From Saposhnikovia divaricata (taxonomy: Eukaryota > Streptophyta > Magnoliopsida > Apiales > Apiaceae): DNA of 64,000 nucleotides. The notes under the pieces were generated by a model, which did not search any database, had not been told where the DNA came from, and worked only from the letters and a program-made list of their open reading frames with translations. Of this stretch, positions 11,402-23,043 are shown piece by piece (position 1 is the first letter of the stretch; every line of letters starts with the position of its first letter). Location of the stretch: positions 54,123,546 through 54,187,545 of the forward strand of contig CM071600.1 in the NCBI GenBank assembly GCA_036435485.1, given 5' to 3'. The position numbers were made by a program, and so were the translations under genes.

Positions 11402-14400
11402 CCAATTTGTCATTGCAGGGTTTGAAACAGGTTGAACGAGTCATGTGGATTCTGGACAGTGGATGTTCAAGGCATATGACCGGAGATAAAGCCCTGCTGA
11501 CAAATGTGGTGAAGAAGGCTGGCCCAGTCGTTACCTTTGGAGATAACAGCAAAGGTAAAACTGATGGATATGGCAGATTAGAAGCTGGAAATGTTATCGT
11601 TGAAGATGTCTCTTTTGTGAACGGCCTTGAGCACAATTTGCTCAGTATTAGTCAATTCTGTGATAGAGGTTATGAAGTGCATTTCAACAAGAATAATTGT
11701 CTAATATCACACAAGAGAAATGAAAGGCCGCAGTTGACTGGAGTAAGAAAAGGAAACTTGTACATAGCCAATATGAACTCTGGAAGCACAGAAGAAATTA
11801 GATGTTTTTATTCAAAGGCATCTACTGATGAAAGTTGGTTATGGCACAAGAAACTTTCTCACCTAAACTTCAAAACAATGAATTCTCTACTGAAAAGAGA
11901 GTTGGTGAGAGGTTTACCTTCGATTGAATTTACTCAGGAAGGTCTATGTGATGCTTGTCAAAAAGGGAAGTTAAAAAGGGCAACTCACAGGAGCACTAAC
12001 ATATCATCAATAACTGAACCATTACAACTTCTCCATATGGATTTGTTTGGTCCAGTTAGTGTGATGTCTATGTCAAGAAAAAGATATGCTCTAGTGATTG
12101 TTGATGATTTCTCAAAATTCACATGGGTACTATTTCTGAACTCAAAAGATGAAACTCCACAACTGGTAGTTGATCACATTAAGTTAATTGAGCTGGATTC
12201 TAATCGTCCAGTGAGAGCTATAAGGTCAGACAACGGAACTGAATTCAAGAATGCAGTTCTGAATGACTTTTGCACTGAAAAGGGTATAACTAGACAGTAC
12301 TCTGCTCCCAGAACTCCTCAGCAAAACGGGGTAGTTGAAAGAAAGAATAGAACCTTGATTGAAGCTGCACGTACTATGCTAAGTGAATCAAGGCTTCCAT
12401 TGAGCTTTTGGGCTGAAGCTGTCAACACTGCATGCTATACCCAGAATCGTACACTTATCAATAAAGACTTAATGAAGACACCATATGAAGCTCTACATGA
12501 CAAGAAACCAACTCTCAAGTACTTCCATGTATTTGGGACAAAATGCTTTGTGTTGAAAGAAGGAGAAGATCAAGGTGGTAAATTTGAAGAAAAAGCACAT
12601 GAAGCAATATTTATTGGTTATACTAGAAGAGCCTACAAGGTGTATCTTATTGATCAACAGAAAACTATGGAAAGTGTCAATGTTACATTTGATGACACAA
12701 AACTCCCAAGTATCCAAAATGAAGATCCATCTGAAAAGCTTAAGTTTGATGACATGTCAGACTCAGATTCAGATGATGACAATCAACCTGAAGTTGTTGC
12801 TGATAATAATAATCCAAATGTTGGTGGTAATGATCAAGGTGATGCTGGTGAAAACAATGATAACTTTCAAGACACCACTAATACTCTTGAACCATCAACA
12901 AGTCAAACTGGCAACAACTCAGGGGGAGATAATGAAGGGTCAACAAGTCATACTCAACATCATACTGAAGATCAAGGTGAATCATCAAGATCAATTCTTC
13001 CTAGACAAACTGTTTGGAATAGAGCTCATCCTTTTGAGCTGATTCTTGGTGATCCAGATGTTGGTGTGAAGACAAGAAGAGCTTATCAGAATCAATGTAA
13101 CTATTCTGGGTTCCTGTCTGTCATGGAACCTAAGAAAGTAGAAGAAGCTCTATCTGATCCTGATTGGGTGATTGCTATGCAAGATGAACTCAATCAATTT
13201 AAGCAACTAGAAGTATGGAAGCTGGTGCCCAGACCTAAAGATAGAAAAGTGGTGGACACAAGATGGGTATTTAGAAACAAACTAGATGAAGATGACACTG
13301 TGATAAGAAACAAAGCAAGACTGGTAGCTAAAGGTTATTCTCAAGTTGAAGGCATTGATTATGACGAGACCTATGCTCCAGTGGCAAGACTTGAGGCCAT
13401 CAGAATATTCTTGGCATATGCATCCTATTCAAGATTCAAAGTTTATCAAATGGATGTCAAGAGTGCCTTTCTGAATGGTAAGCTAGATGAAGAAGTGTAT
13501 GTAGAACAGCCTCCTGGTTTTGAAGATCAAGATCATCTGGACTATGTTTACTTTCTTTACAAAGCTATCTATGGTCTTAAGCAAGCCCCAAGAAAATGGT
13601 ATGACACTCTTTCTGAATTTCTAATAGAGAATGGTTTTATAAGAGGTGTCATAGACAAAACTCTCTTCACTAAAAGACATAAGAATGATATAATACTAGT
13701 CCAAGTCTATGTGGACGATATTATATTTGGGTCTACTAATGAGCTTCTATGCAAGAAGTTTTCTAAGTTAATGCAGGGTAGGTTTGAAATGAGCATGATG
13801 GGAGAACTGAAATTCTTTCTTGGATTACAAATAAGTCAGAGACAAGATGGAATATTTATTTGTCAATCTAAGTACATCAAGGAACTCCTCAAGAAATATC
13901 ACATGGAGGAGTGCTCATCAGCAAAGACACCATCAACTATAGCTGTCAAAATTGGTTTATGTGAAAGTTCTGCCAAGGTAGATATCACAGGCTATAGAGG
14001 TATGATTGGCTCTTTGCTTTACCTAACTGCTAGTAGACCAGATATAATGTTTGCCACATGCTTGTGTGCAAGGTTCCAAGCGAACCCTAAAGAAATCCAT
14101 CTCACTACTGTCAAAAGAATCTTAAGATATCTAAAGGGTACGCCTAATTTAGGCATTTGGTACCCTAATGAATCTGGTTTTACTTTAATTGGATATACAG
14201 ATTCTGACTATGCAGGAAGTGTTGTAGACAGGAAAAGTACATCTGGGAGTTGCCAATACCTAGGTGGAAGACTGGTATCTTGGTTCAGTAAGAAACAGCA
14301 AACAGTTTCCAACTCTACAGCCGAAGCTGAATATATAGCTGCTGGAAGCTGTTGTGCTCAGATCTTATGGATTAGGAATCAATTAATGGACTATGGCATT

Positions 14401-14658
14401 GTATTGGAAAATATCCCTATTTTATGTGATAATACAAGTGCCATAGCAATCGCCAGCAATCCTGTGCAGCACTCAAGGACAAAGCACATTGACATAAGGT
14501 ATCATTTTATAAGAGAGCATGTAATGAATGGTACAGTGGAACTACTATTTGTAGGCTCTGGAGATCAAACTGCAGATATTTTTACTAAGTCGCTTAATGA
14601 ATCTTCATTCACTAGAATTGTTAGTGAATTGGGTATGTTAAACAGTCCTAGTAATTAA
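11359..14658 (+). CDS. pol: Pol polyprotein: protease, integrase, reverse transcriptase, RNase H
   Basis: The frame is open from 11359 and overlaps gag by 43 bases in the -1 frame. It has no ATG near its start, so it is probably made as a Gag-Pol fusion by recoding or from a processed RNA. Domains in order: aspartic protease ILDSGCSRHMTGD (about 11446); HHCC integrase zinc finger from WHKKLSHLN to CDACQKGK (11847-11970); integrase core with D in LHMDLFGP, D in RSDNGTEF and E in QQNGVVERKN (12033-12345); RT with WVFRNK, QMDVKSAFLNG, LYKAIYGLKQAPRKW and the catalytic YVDDIIF (13261-13725); RNase H with YTDSDYAG, STAEAEY and LCDNTSAI (14198-14480). An acidic Asn/Gly-rich linker separates IN and RT. 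All catalytic residues I can check are present, with no internal stop. Confidence 0.92.
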   Translation, partial: VLRTQSNLGSEESLTNLSLQGLKQVERVMWILDSGCSRHMTGDKALLTNVVKKAGPVVTFGDNSKGKTDGYGRLEAGNVIVEDVSFVNGLEHNLLSISQFCDRGYEVHFNKNNCLISHKRNERPQLTGVRKGNLYIANMNSGSTEEIRCFYSKASTDESWLWHKKLSHLNFKTMNSLLKRELVRGLPSIEFTQEGLCDACQKGKLKRATHRSTNISSITEPLQLLHMDLFGPVSVMSMSRKRYALVIVDDFSKFTWVLFLNSKDETPQLVVDHIKLIELDSNRPVRAIRSDNGTEFKNAVLNDFCTEKGITRQYSAPRTPQQNGVVERKNRTLIEAARTMLSESRLPLSFWAEAVNTACYTQNRTLINKDLMKTPYEALHDKKPTLKYFHVFGTKCFVLKEGEDQGGKFEEKAHEAIFIGYTRRAYKVYLIDQQKTMESVNVTFDDTKLPSIQNEDPSEKLKFDDMSDSDSDDDNQPEVVADNNNPNVGGNDQGDAGENNDNFQDTTNTLEPSTSQTGNNSGGDNEGSTSHTQHHTEDQGESSRSILPRQTVWNRAHPFELILGDPDVGVKTRRAYQNQCNYSGFLSVMEPKKVEEALSDPDWVIAMQDELNQFKQLEVWKLVPRPKDRKVVDTRWVFRNKLDEDDTVIRNKARLVAKGYSQVEGIDYDETYAPVARLEAIRIFLAYASYSRFKVYQMDVKSAFLNGKLDEEVYVEQPPGFEDQDHLDYVYFLYKAIYGLKQAPRKWYDTLSEFLIENGFIRGVIDKTLFTKRHKNDIILVQVYVDDIIFGSTNELLCKKFSKLMQGRFEMSMMGELKFFLGLQISQRQDGIFICQSKYIKELLKKYHMEECSSAKTPSTIAVKIGLCESSAKVDITGYRGMIGSLLYLTASRPDIMFATCLCARFQANPKEIHLTTVKRILRYLKGTPNLGIWYPNESGFTLIGYTDSDYAGSVVDRKSTSGSCQYLGGRLVSWFSKKQQTVSNSTAEAEYIAAGSCCAQILWIRNQLMDYGIVLENIPILCDNTSAIAIASNPVQHSRTKHIDIRYHFIREHVMNGTVELLFVGSGDQTADIFTKSLNESSFTRIVSELGMLNSPSN

Positions 14659-16025
14659 TACTGTTAATATCTGAAATTTGATCTTTAATAATTTTGCAAG
14701 TGATTATACTGTGAATATTTGTTGTTTCAAATCACTTGTATAATTATTTTACCAACTAATTTTCTTGCTTGTTTAGTTATTTTTCACTTTATTTATTCAT
14801 ATTATTTAATACTCCATATTTCTATATTTTTAGAATATTTGTAGATATTTATTTCTATTTTAATAATTATTTTATTAAATGTTTTGTAATGTTTGTCCTT
14901 TTGTTATTTATATTTGTTCTCGTAAAAAGATTAATCCATGTTTCTGTAAAATATTTATTTTTAGTATTTTTAATAATATAATTAGAGTGTATTTTAATTG
15001 GATTAATTATGTACATTTATTTGTATTTTATTAGCATTTTATTAGCAGTTTAATTAATTATTATGATTGTGATTATCATATCAAGACAATCGCCAAGACA
15101 ATCCACAGATTGTCTTGGAAGGTTATTTTATTGATAATAAAACATTTTTCATATTTTTATTCTGTTTTTATTTTGTTTTACTCAAAACAAACGATTGTCT
15201 TGATAGTTTTAAACTACCAAGACAATCGGCAAGACAATCAACTGATTGTCTTGGAGTGTTTTTCTTTATTTTCAAAATTAAAAAAATATATATATGTTAA
15301 TTTGTTTTTTTTCAATTTAATCAGTTAAATACTTGATTGTCTTGATAGTATTTATACTACCAAGACAATCGGCAAGACAATCAACTGATTGTCTTGTAAG
15401 GTTAGTTTGTATTTTTGTAAAATTAAAAAAAAATATATATTTTCGTTTTCATTTTATTTTATTCAGAATTGTAAACGATTGTCTTGATAGTATTTATACT
15501 ACCAAGACAATCGGCAAGACAATCAAACCGATTGTCTTGTAATGTAGTTTTGTACTTAAAAAAAAAAACAAAAACAGAAAAACAGAACATGCAATACAAT
15601 TATCTCTCTCTCGTGTCTTTACACAGAGCTCGCGATATATATACATACAATACACACAGTTTTGGATTGAATTGCTGCTCAATTTTTCTCAACAAAACTG
15701 AAAACCAAGACCAGATTCAAGTAGATCGTGAAATTTCCTTTCTTTTGAACCAATTATCTTCGTGTTTGGTTAAGGTTTTGAAAATCAAAATTTTCAAAAG
15801 TTGAATCGGGTTTTAGGTGTTTTAAAAGTTCTAAATTTTTTCTGAGAAATCTAAAAATAGATTGAGACTCCCAGTAATCAAGAGAACATCATATAAATTT
15901 TTGGGATTTTTCTGACAACTTTGAATTAATTCGAATTTTTAATTAATTTTAATTAATTATTAATTCTGAAAATTTTCGAATTGTTTTAATTTTCTTAAAA
16001 TTAAAGTGTGTTTTTGTATTTAAAA
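14659..16025 (+). repeat. Spacer between pol and ORF3 with a ~143-bp tandem repeat
   Basis: Non-coding. From about 15080 to 15545 a unit of about 143 bp recurs (starts near 15191, 15333 and 15477, plus a partial copy at 15080). Each unit has the decamer GATTGTCTTG facing CAAGACAATC. In the second and third units they frame TAGTA-TTTA-TACTA, a hairpin with about 16 stem pairs and one mismatch. The rest is AT-rich with a pyrimidine-rich stretch near 15600. It may act as an RNA structure, splice region or promoter for ORF3; none of these is shown. Confidence 0.8.
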
Positions 16026-19000
16026 ATGGCTGATAATTTTGAGATAATGAAACATAATTTGGTTGGCTATTTTAATCCGAACGATTGTCCCTACGATCGA
16101 TTTAGGCCTTGGATACGATTTTTGAATGACGATTCAATTATCCGAACTGCCATTTCGATTGAAGCCCCAATTAAGATAGGACCACTGAGATTGATTTGCA
16201 CAGAATCTGTGGTGTCTGAAGACTTGACCTCATTCTCTTTTGATTTTGATGGTACACACCACGTCGTGACAGAATCAACCCTAACTACTGTTTTGGGTCT
16301 CCCGGCGGATAATTATGATCCATTTCCAACCAGTGAGCAACTCTATCAATTCTTCATTGATATTAATTATCATGGAGCAATTGATATGAACAACCTGAGC
16401 AAAAGGAATCTGGTTCAACCATGGGATGCATTCTTCGACACAATCTCCAAGGTATTTGCTAATTCAGCCAGAGGTAATTTTCACTTACTCACCTCTATGT
16501 TACAAACTATTGGTTATGCTGTTGCTAACAACCGTAGAATCAATATTGGTAACCTACTTTGGAATACTATTATTAACAGGATTGTTAAGGCCAGAAAGGA
16601 TTTTGATGAGGGTAAGAAAGTTCTATGTTATTATCCTAGATTTTTAACTCTGTTATTTAATCATCTTGTTCCTATTGGTCAACAAACAGTTTTTAGGAAT
16701 GACAACCCTATGGTATCAGGCAGGCAAACCAAGAAAATATTCACTAGCCTTGATACACATAGAAAGTTGATAAATGTGCCAGTGTATATTACACCATATT
16801 TTTCTAACTTCATAATCTTCCTGTCATTCCTCGACTTTTGAATGCACCTGAACCTGAACCTCAAGATGTACCTGTCCCTGAACATCAACATCAAGTGGAA
16901 CAATCTATTCCTTCAGGTACAGCTACTGCATCAATGGAGCAGGTATTGTCTTCTATCTCTCAAACTGTTTCTGGAGCCCAAGTGGCTGATAGGTCAGACC
17001 AAGAGGTTGTAGAACCACAGCATCTATCCCAGGTCTTAGAGCCAAACACCGTGTCTAACCAAATCTCTAAACCTAAAGCCAGAAGCAAGTTGTTGACAAA
17101 AAGAGCTGATAGAAGAAGTGATGATGTGAGTGATCCCACAGCTCTGCCTCTACCAAAGAAGAGAAGAAACTTACTAATTTCATCCTCTCAACAGGATGCA
17201 ATTATTGAAATTCGCCAAAGGGCCGTGGCACCTTGTACAGAGTCAAGCACACCTCTATTACTCACAATGGGGGAAAACATTAACTTAGAATCTGATGTTG
17301 CTAAGGACACTGAGCAAGGAGTTCACGATGGGATTGTTACTGTGCCTACCATTGTTACGGTAGAAGAGCCTTCACAGGCTTCTGAGGGAAATCTTGACTC
17401 TCTGCCAAGTATAATAGAGTCATCATCTCCCCTCCCAGGAGGAACATTCCTGGCTCCCTCAAGGGATTCTTCACTCGCAGATTTATCTGGTGAAAGTGAA
17501 AGGCAACTTGGTCATCCTATCACTGAAGAAATTCAGTTATCAAATCCAAATGAATTGATAGAGATGACTGAGGATTGGGAATTGCGAACTCCCATTGCAC
17601 CACCACTGACCTCTCCAGAAGAGGCTAGGGTGATTTCTTATGCAGGTACAGCTCAAGGAAAGGAGCTAGTGTTGAGTGATGTGAGGACCACCTTAAATAT
17701 GAGTGAAACACATGCACGAAAGGAGAGTGACATATCCTTGAGTGAACATCAGGTGAGCGCACACACTGACACAAACACTTTGTCTCTAATGGCTCAAATC
17801 AAAGAACTGCAAAAGAAATTGATGGAAACTGAGGCTGAAAAACAAGTTTTGAAAGCACAAGTGGATGAACGGTCTTCTTCTTCCACCTCTGTCAACAATC
17901 AGCTCATGATCATTCGTGACGATGTCCACAATATAAAGACTACACTCACTCCAGCAATCAATACATTGATACAATCTAACTCCCAGGCATCTACAGAAAG
18001 AACAGACATTCTAAATGCTATTGACAGACTCTCTAATAGGGTGGATGAACTTCAAGTGGAAATGCATGAATCTGCTCAATCATATGCTACAACCTTTGCA
18101 AATCTTGAAGAGAAGTATGATTACATGTTTGAAGGACTTGATCATCTATACAACATTGTTAAACCTACTCATAATATCACACCAGAACAAAGAGCATACT
18201 TTGAAGACTATGATGATGATAATGAGGGGGATAATGATGCAAATAGGGAGCTTGACAGTCAACGGAAGTCTGTAGAGGATTCCTCAACTAAGGGGGAGAA
18301 GTCTGGAGATGGAGGAGGCAAGTCTGGAGAAGCAGGAGGAGGTAGTAAGTCACAAGGGAGGCATAAGGAGAAGTCTACCAAGGGAAAAGAAAAAGCTGCT
18401 CAAGCTGCTCATGATCAGGATGCATTTGAGTTTGATTTTGATCTCAGGAATAGTAAGTTTGAAGTACATCAATTAAATGATATCGAAGAAGATCTTTCAA
18501 ACTGGCAAGATGATCCTGTGTTTGAGAAGGAACTGCAAGAGGAGAAAGCTGATCGTCTGATGAGACAAGCTAAGCTTGAGAAGACCAGACAGGTAGTGAA
18601 TGAAAGATTGAAGCTGAAGCAAGCTGAAGATGCAGAGAAACAAAAGCTACATGCAATCAGTGTACAGGAAAGGAAAAGAGATATTCAGTTGAAGATTGGT
18701 CCAAAGTAGGATAGAGCAAGAGAGATTTTTGATTCTATTCAGAACACTGCTAATGATGATGAACGTTTACTCCAACTACTTCAACAGTTTCAAGAGACCA
18801 ATCCAGATTACTTGCAATATATGGATGCACTGATGCTGGAAATTTCAAGGATAGTAGCTGGATTTGATAGATGTATAGATCAACTGATAATTCAGATTGA
18901 CTCTCGTACAATGGGTTCTCTCTATGTGTCACTTCAAATCTTTCAACAGAGAAGCTTGATGGAACTGTGGATTATGTCTACAAAGGTAAAAAGGTTTTCT

Positions 19001-19483
19001 GAACTGAATATTTTACTTCATGAAAGACTTTTGGAGTTTGCTCAAAGGAATAGTCCACAAGTTATTCAAACTCCACATCATGTTAAGTTTCTCAAGGGTA
19101 ATACACTACACTCTTGTTTCCTTGATTCTAAGTCAATGAAGTTATACACTGCATCTCATCTGGTATGGTTAGAACATATGCTGAGGACTACAGGATTCGA
19201 AGATAAAGAAAGTATCTTTGTTGCTGACATTATTCGATCATATGCTTTAACTGGATTTGAAAAGAAATATTACATTCTTCGGAATCGGCTTTGGGGTAAC
19301 CTTGGAATCTTGCCTAAGAAACCTAAAGGTCTTGTGTCAGATTATGAACGTGTACTTGACAAGGATTTGATCAAAACCTTGGATGATCAAGAACGATTTG
19401 ACACAGAGAATATCAGAAGATTTCTAGAGCAAGAAGATGAAGTTGAACCTGGAGAGATAAGGGATGAAGAAACTTCAAAGTGA
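16026..19483 (+). pseudogene. Third ORF (env-position ORF) of the copia element, interrupted
   Basis: Reading starts at ATG 16026 and runs in one frame to TGA at 16841. A second frame, open from 16808, continues to TAG at 18707-18709, and the same frame then runs on to TGA at 19483. So one long ORF of about 1,150 codons is broken by a frameshift near 16805-16840 and one in-frame TAG. The N-terminal part (about 270 residues) is globular, with FDFDGTHHVVTESTLTTVLGLP. The middle is Pro/Ser/Glu-rich and holds a coiled coil (QIKELQKKLMETEAEK, about 17800), then an acidic and Gly/Lys-rich segment. I see no signal peptide or convincing membrane span, so env function is not supported. Position is the only basis for the env-like label used for Sireviruses. 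Confidence 0.7.
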
Positions 19484-19740
19484 AGATCAGCTCTACATGT
19501 AATATCTTTAGAGATTAGATAGGTCAAGATAGAAAAATGTATTATATGATCAGTCTAGAGGATCATCTATCTTGTATTTATCTTTTATGTTTGAATCTGG
19601 AAAATGTTAAATATAAACCAGAACTTTTCATTTATTTACTTTGTGTTTAAAGTTTTATCTTTTACTAAGTTAAGTTGAGTTAGTTGAGTAATCCTCTAGG
19701 AATTTGCTTGTTATCGTCTAACAAACAAATAGGGGGAGAT
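19484..19740 (+). promoter_or_regulatory. Element 3' untranslated region with polypurine tract
   Basis: AT-rich tail of the internal region ending in AGGGGGAGAT (19731-19740), directly before the 3' LTR. This is the expected primer for plus-strand DNA synthesis. Confidence 0.85.
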
Positions 19741-21318
19741 TGAAAGGCATATGACATAGCCTATTTGTAGTTCGAGGACTCAACGCAACTTAAACTTAGT
19801 TTGTAATAAGTAAATAACTTTAACTGTCACAGGAATCTCAGGAGGTATTATCTGTCAGAAGAAAAACCCTAAAGTCAATCTATAGTTTTGATGTTTTACA
19901 CTGGAAGAAGTTCAGATTGCTGATCAAGCCTCAGTATAGCATCAAAGAAGTGGATTTATTTCTAAGACAGAGATTTCTAGAGTGACAGGTTCAGACAATA
20001 TACAATGAAGTACAAGAAGGAGAAAGAGATGAGAAGAAAAATGAATCACATTTTTAATATGACAATTAAAGGACAGTCATTGAGGTTAGTCGTTCATGAA
20101 CCAAATAGTACATGGAACGTCAACAAAATATTCAGTGGTATTCCTTTATTACTTTCAGTGATTCAGAAAAGAATTAAGACAATCCAAGGATATATAATTA
20201 TTCTTGTTTAATTAATTTAAATCAAGTAGTCAATTTAATTAATTAATTAATTCATCTTGAATTAATTCTTTAATTAAATTAATTATTAGATTAATTAAAT
20301 CAGATTAATTATTTAAGTAAGAATAAATTAAAATGATTATTTATTAATCAATTTTAATTTAATTCTGAAAAATGAACTAGCAAGACAATCCCTGATTGTC
20401 TTGCCGATTGTCTTGAAGGTTAAATTCAGAACAGCAAGACAATAGGAGATTGTCTTGCCGATTGTATTGGAGAAGAAATCAATAAAGCAAGACAATTCCT
20501 GATTGTCTTGCCGATTGTCTTGATAATGATAATGTCTGAATAGCTTTTGAAAAGTAGAATAAAAATCTAATTTGATTGTCTTGACGATTGTCTTGGCAGT
20601 TCAATTTGATTGTCTTGATAATGATCAAAAAGAAAAAGCTTCAGACAGAATGATAAATTTGATAAAGCAAGACAAAGATATCTGAATTTGATTGTCTTGA
20701 CGATTGTCTTGGAAGAACCTGATTGTCTTGACGATTGTATTGCCTATTGTCTTGGCAGTACAAAATTGGTTGTCTTGGAAGAATAAATTGTATTGACGAT
20801 TGTCTTGGCAGTTATATTTGAAGACAAAGAGTCAGTGATTGATATATAACAAGATATATCGACAGAAGCAATCAGCAAGACAAGAACACAGAAAATATTA
20901 CATTCAAGAACTGAATTCTCTCTTCTCTCTCATCAAGAACACAGCACAAGAAGCAGAAAATTATTTAGAAAATCAAGTTCATCTTATTTTTAATATCTGA
21001 TCCGATAGAACTGATTTCCTTGATACTCTTGTACTATTAGCGAGTTTTTACTCCTAATCTATATCTTGATTTTTATTAACAAATCTAGAAAAATTCATGT
21101 CGAATTTTCTAATTTGTTTTTATTAACTAGATATAAATTCTGTACTGTATTTGTAACAAACCCCTCAAGTTAATATAATTTTATATTCAACTTGAATTTT
21201 GTTTCATTTAATTCCGCTCAAATTTGTCAAAATATAAATTAAATTATCCGGACAAATTTCGATAAAACAGTACTGTTTGTATTCAACCCCCCCTTCTACA
21301 AACATATTGGACCTAACA
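19741..21318 (+). repeat. 3' LTR of the copia element
   Basis: 1,578 bp, the same as the 5' LTR apart from five clustered substitutions and an extra 23 bp near 20756-20778. That segment adds one more TTGTCTTGG unit to the decamer array. Confidence 0.95.
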
Positions 21319-21323
21319 ATATT

Positions 21324-21560
21324 TTCAATCTTATCTCTGCACAAACTAATAGTAATAGTTAATTTGGACGGAACTTGATAAAAGGGATGCAACTCGAAAC
21401 AAGTTTGAAACTTAGGAGTGTAATACGCCAAAATATATAATTTGAGATCAAAACGAAAAAATACTTAAAGATAACGGGTGCAACAGTGCTATATATCCTT
21501 TTTTTACAAAGATTTTCAGTAGGCCAAATTTAATTCGATTAAGTTAGAGAAATCATATAT
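21324..21560. other. Flanking AT-rich sequence after the copia element
   Basis: No gene recognised. AACGGGTGCAACAGTGCTAT near 21472 resembles AACGGGTGCAAAGTGCTAT near 38031, a short dispersed repeat of unknown type. Confidence 0.4.
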
Positions 21561-21570
21561 GTCTATATAT

Positions 21571-22084
21571 ATATATAGGCTTTTGCTCAAATACAAACCA
21601 ATCCTTAAATACAAACTACAAACTAACACTAGATTAATTATATTTCATTTATTCTAAGGTTCCCGCCAATGGTACCTTCACAAAAAATGCTTAAAATAAT
21701 TGGCTCTATACACAAAAAAAAAACTTGTCGTGGAAATGCAAAGCATTTATGACAGTAAACGGATGAGTTAGGTAGTCATGAGGGTCGCAGGCCCTCGACA
21801 CACCCGTCAATCGTCTATTGCCTTTACCATTGATTGCCATTCCTTACAACTTTAGAATGATAAAGGCGCGAAGCGCCGTACAAGAAGGTGCGAAGCACCG
21901 TTAACCAGTGAAATCCACTGCCACGTCATCACGTGAACAGTGATTTTTTTTTTGCTGAATGGAGCCAATTATTTTAAACACTTTTTGTATTGGGGTACCC
22001 CTAGTTTGATCATTAGATTAGCATGAAATATTGAATTAGTGTTTAGTTTGTAGTTAATTTTAGTTTGTAGTAGAGTAAGACCCT
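21571..22084. mobile_element. Foldback / long-TIR non-autonomous element
   Basis: The left arm (from GGCTTTTGCTC, with TACAAACTACAAACTAACACTAG, to AAAATAATTGGCTC near 21703) matches the reverse complement of the right arm (from about 21961 to 22084) with gaps over about 120 bp. It sits in TA-rich repeats. Between the arms are two small perfect palindromes, GGCGCGAAGCGCC and GGTGCGAAGCACC, near 21866 and 21889. No ORF. Confidence 0.55.
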
Positions 22085-22096
22085 ATATATATATAT

Positions 22097-22353
22097 ATGA
22101 AGAACACCTTATATAAAGAACAAAAAAGAACACCACTATAACACTCATATTTAATCTAATCTAAGAGTTCTGTCATGGCACTCAATACAAAAAATTCTTA
22201 TTTTTTACCCTCTATCCATTCAGCCGGAAAAAAAATCGTTGTAGGATAAAAAAATACGAATTTTTTGTATTGGGTGCCCCTAGCGGGGCCATTGGATCTA
22301 TTGGAATAAATGATTCCATAGTATTCTTTATTGTTCTTTATATAAGAGTGTTC
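22097..22353. mobile_element. MITE family A, copy 1
   Basis: Inverted ends: left AAGAACACCTTATATAAAG against reverse-complemented right AAGAACACTCTTATATAAAG. It is flanked by (TA)n. The inner part carries GTCATGGCACTCAATACAAA and, inverted, TTGTATTGGGTGCCCCTAGC, the family hallmark. Other copies lie at 28941-29302 and, as fragments, at 22388-22487 and 39687-39778. Confidence 0.65.
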
Positions 22354-22387
22354 TTTATGGAGCAATGACCTATATATATATATATAT

Positions 22388-22487
22388 CGTATTTTTTGTA
22401 TTGGGTGCCCCTAGCGGGGCCATTGGATTTATTGGAATAAATGATTCCATAGTATTCTTTATTGTTCTTTATATAAGAGTGTTCTTT
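22388..22487. mobile_element. MITE family A, right-half fragment
   Basis: Nearly identical to the right half of the copy ending at 22353, from TTTTTTGTATTGGGTGCC to GAGTGTTCTTTA. It abuts the 51-bp minisatellite. Confidence 0.7.
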
Positions 22488-23043
22488 AATTATTCCTAAT
22501 AATTTAGGAATTTTTATGTACCAACAGGTATTTTCCTTAATTATTCCTAATAATTTAAGAATTTTTATGTACCCACAGGTATTTTCCGTAATTATTCCTA
22601 ATAATTTAGGAATTTTTATGTACCCACAGGTATTTTCCTTAATTATTCCTAATAATTTAGGAATTTTATGTACCCACAGGTATTTTCCTTAATTATTCCT
22701 AATAATTTAGGAATTTTTTTTATACCCACAAGTATTTTCCTTAATTATTCTTAATAATTTAGGAATTTTTAGGTACTCACGGGTATTTTTCGTAATTATT
22801 CCTAATAATTTAGGAATTTTTAGGTACCCACGGGTATTTTTCGTAATTATTCCTAATAATTTAGGAATTTTTAGGTACCCACAGGTATTTTTCTTAATTT
22901 TTCCTAATAATTTAGGAATTTGTATGTACCCACAGGTATTTTTCTTAATTTTTCCTAATATTTTAGGAATTTCTATGTACCCACAGGTATTTTTCGTAAT
23001 TTTTCCTAATAATTTAGGAATCTCTATGTACCCACAGGTATTT
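22488..23043. repeat. Minisatellite, 51-bp unit, about 11 copies
   Basis: The unit contains TAATTATTCCTAATAATTTA, then GGAATTTTTATGTACCCACA, then GGTATTTTCCT. Copies differ by a few bases and small indels. Each unit holds the near-palindrome CCTAATAATTTAGG. Since 51 is a multiple of three, open frames with a 17-residue period appear on both strands (for example NTCGYIEIPKLLGKI on the minus strand); they are judged non-genic. Confidence 0.92.

Larger units (their letters stand above)
7442..21318 (+). mobile_element. Complete Ty1/copia LTR retrotransposon, Sirevirus-like
   Basis: An element of 13,877 bp bounded by direct LTRs (7442-8996 and 19741-21318), each starting TG and ending CA. It is flanked by a perfect 5-bp target duplication, ATATT, at 7437-7441 and 21319-21323. 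Internal order: primer-binding site, gag, pol (protease-integrase-RT-RNase H, the copia order), a 1.35-kb repeat-rich spacer, a third ORF, polypurine tract. A long extra ORF after pol, long LTRs and a zinc-knuckle gag are typical of the Sirevirus (SIRE/Maximus) lineage of Pseudoviridae. Gag and pol have no internal stop; ORF3 is broken. The near-identical LTRs indicate a recent insertion. Confidence 0.95.

Noticed and set aside
12575..13042. 155-aa ORF within pol
   Set aside because: A shadow frame of the integrase-RT linker, rich in Leu/Ile/Met from AT-rich codons.
15080..15545. CRISPR-like array from spaced CAAGACAATC repeats
   Set aside because: Short inverted motifs in a plant retroelement with repeated, non-unique spacers; not a CRISPR.
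16026..19483. Calling ORF3 a true envelope protein
   Set aside because: No signal peptide, membrane span or cleavage site is apparent; only its position after pol suggests the label.
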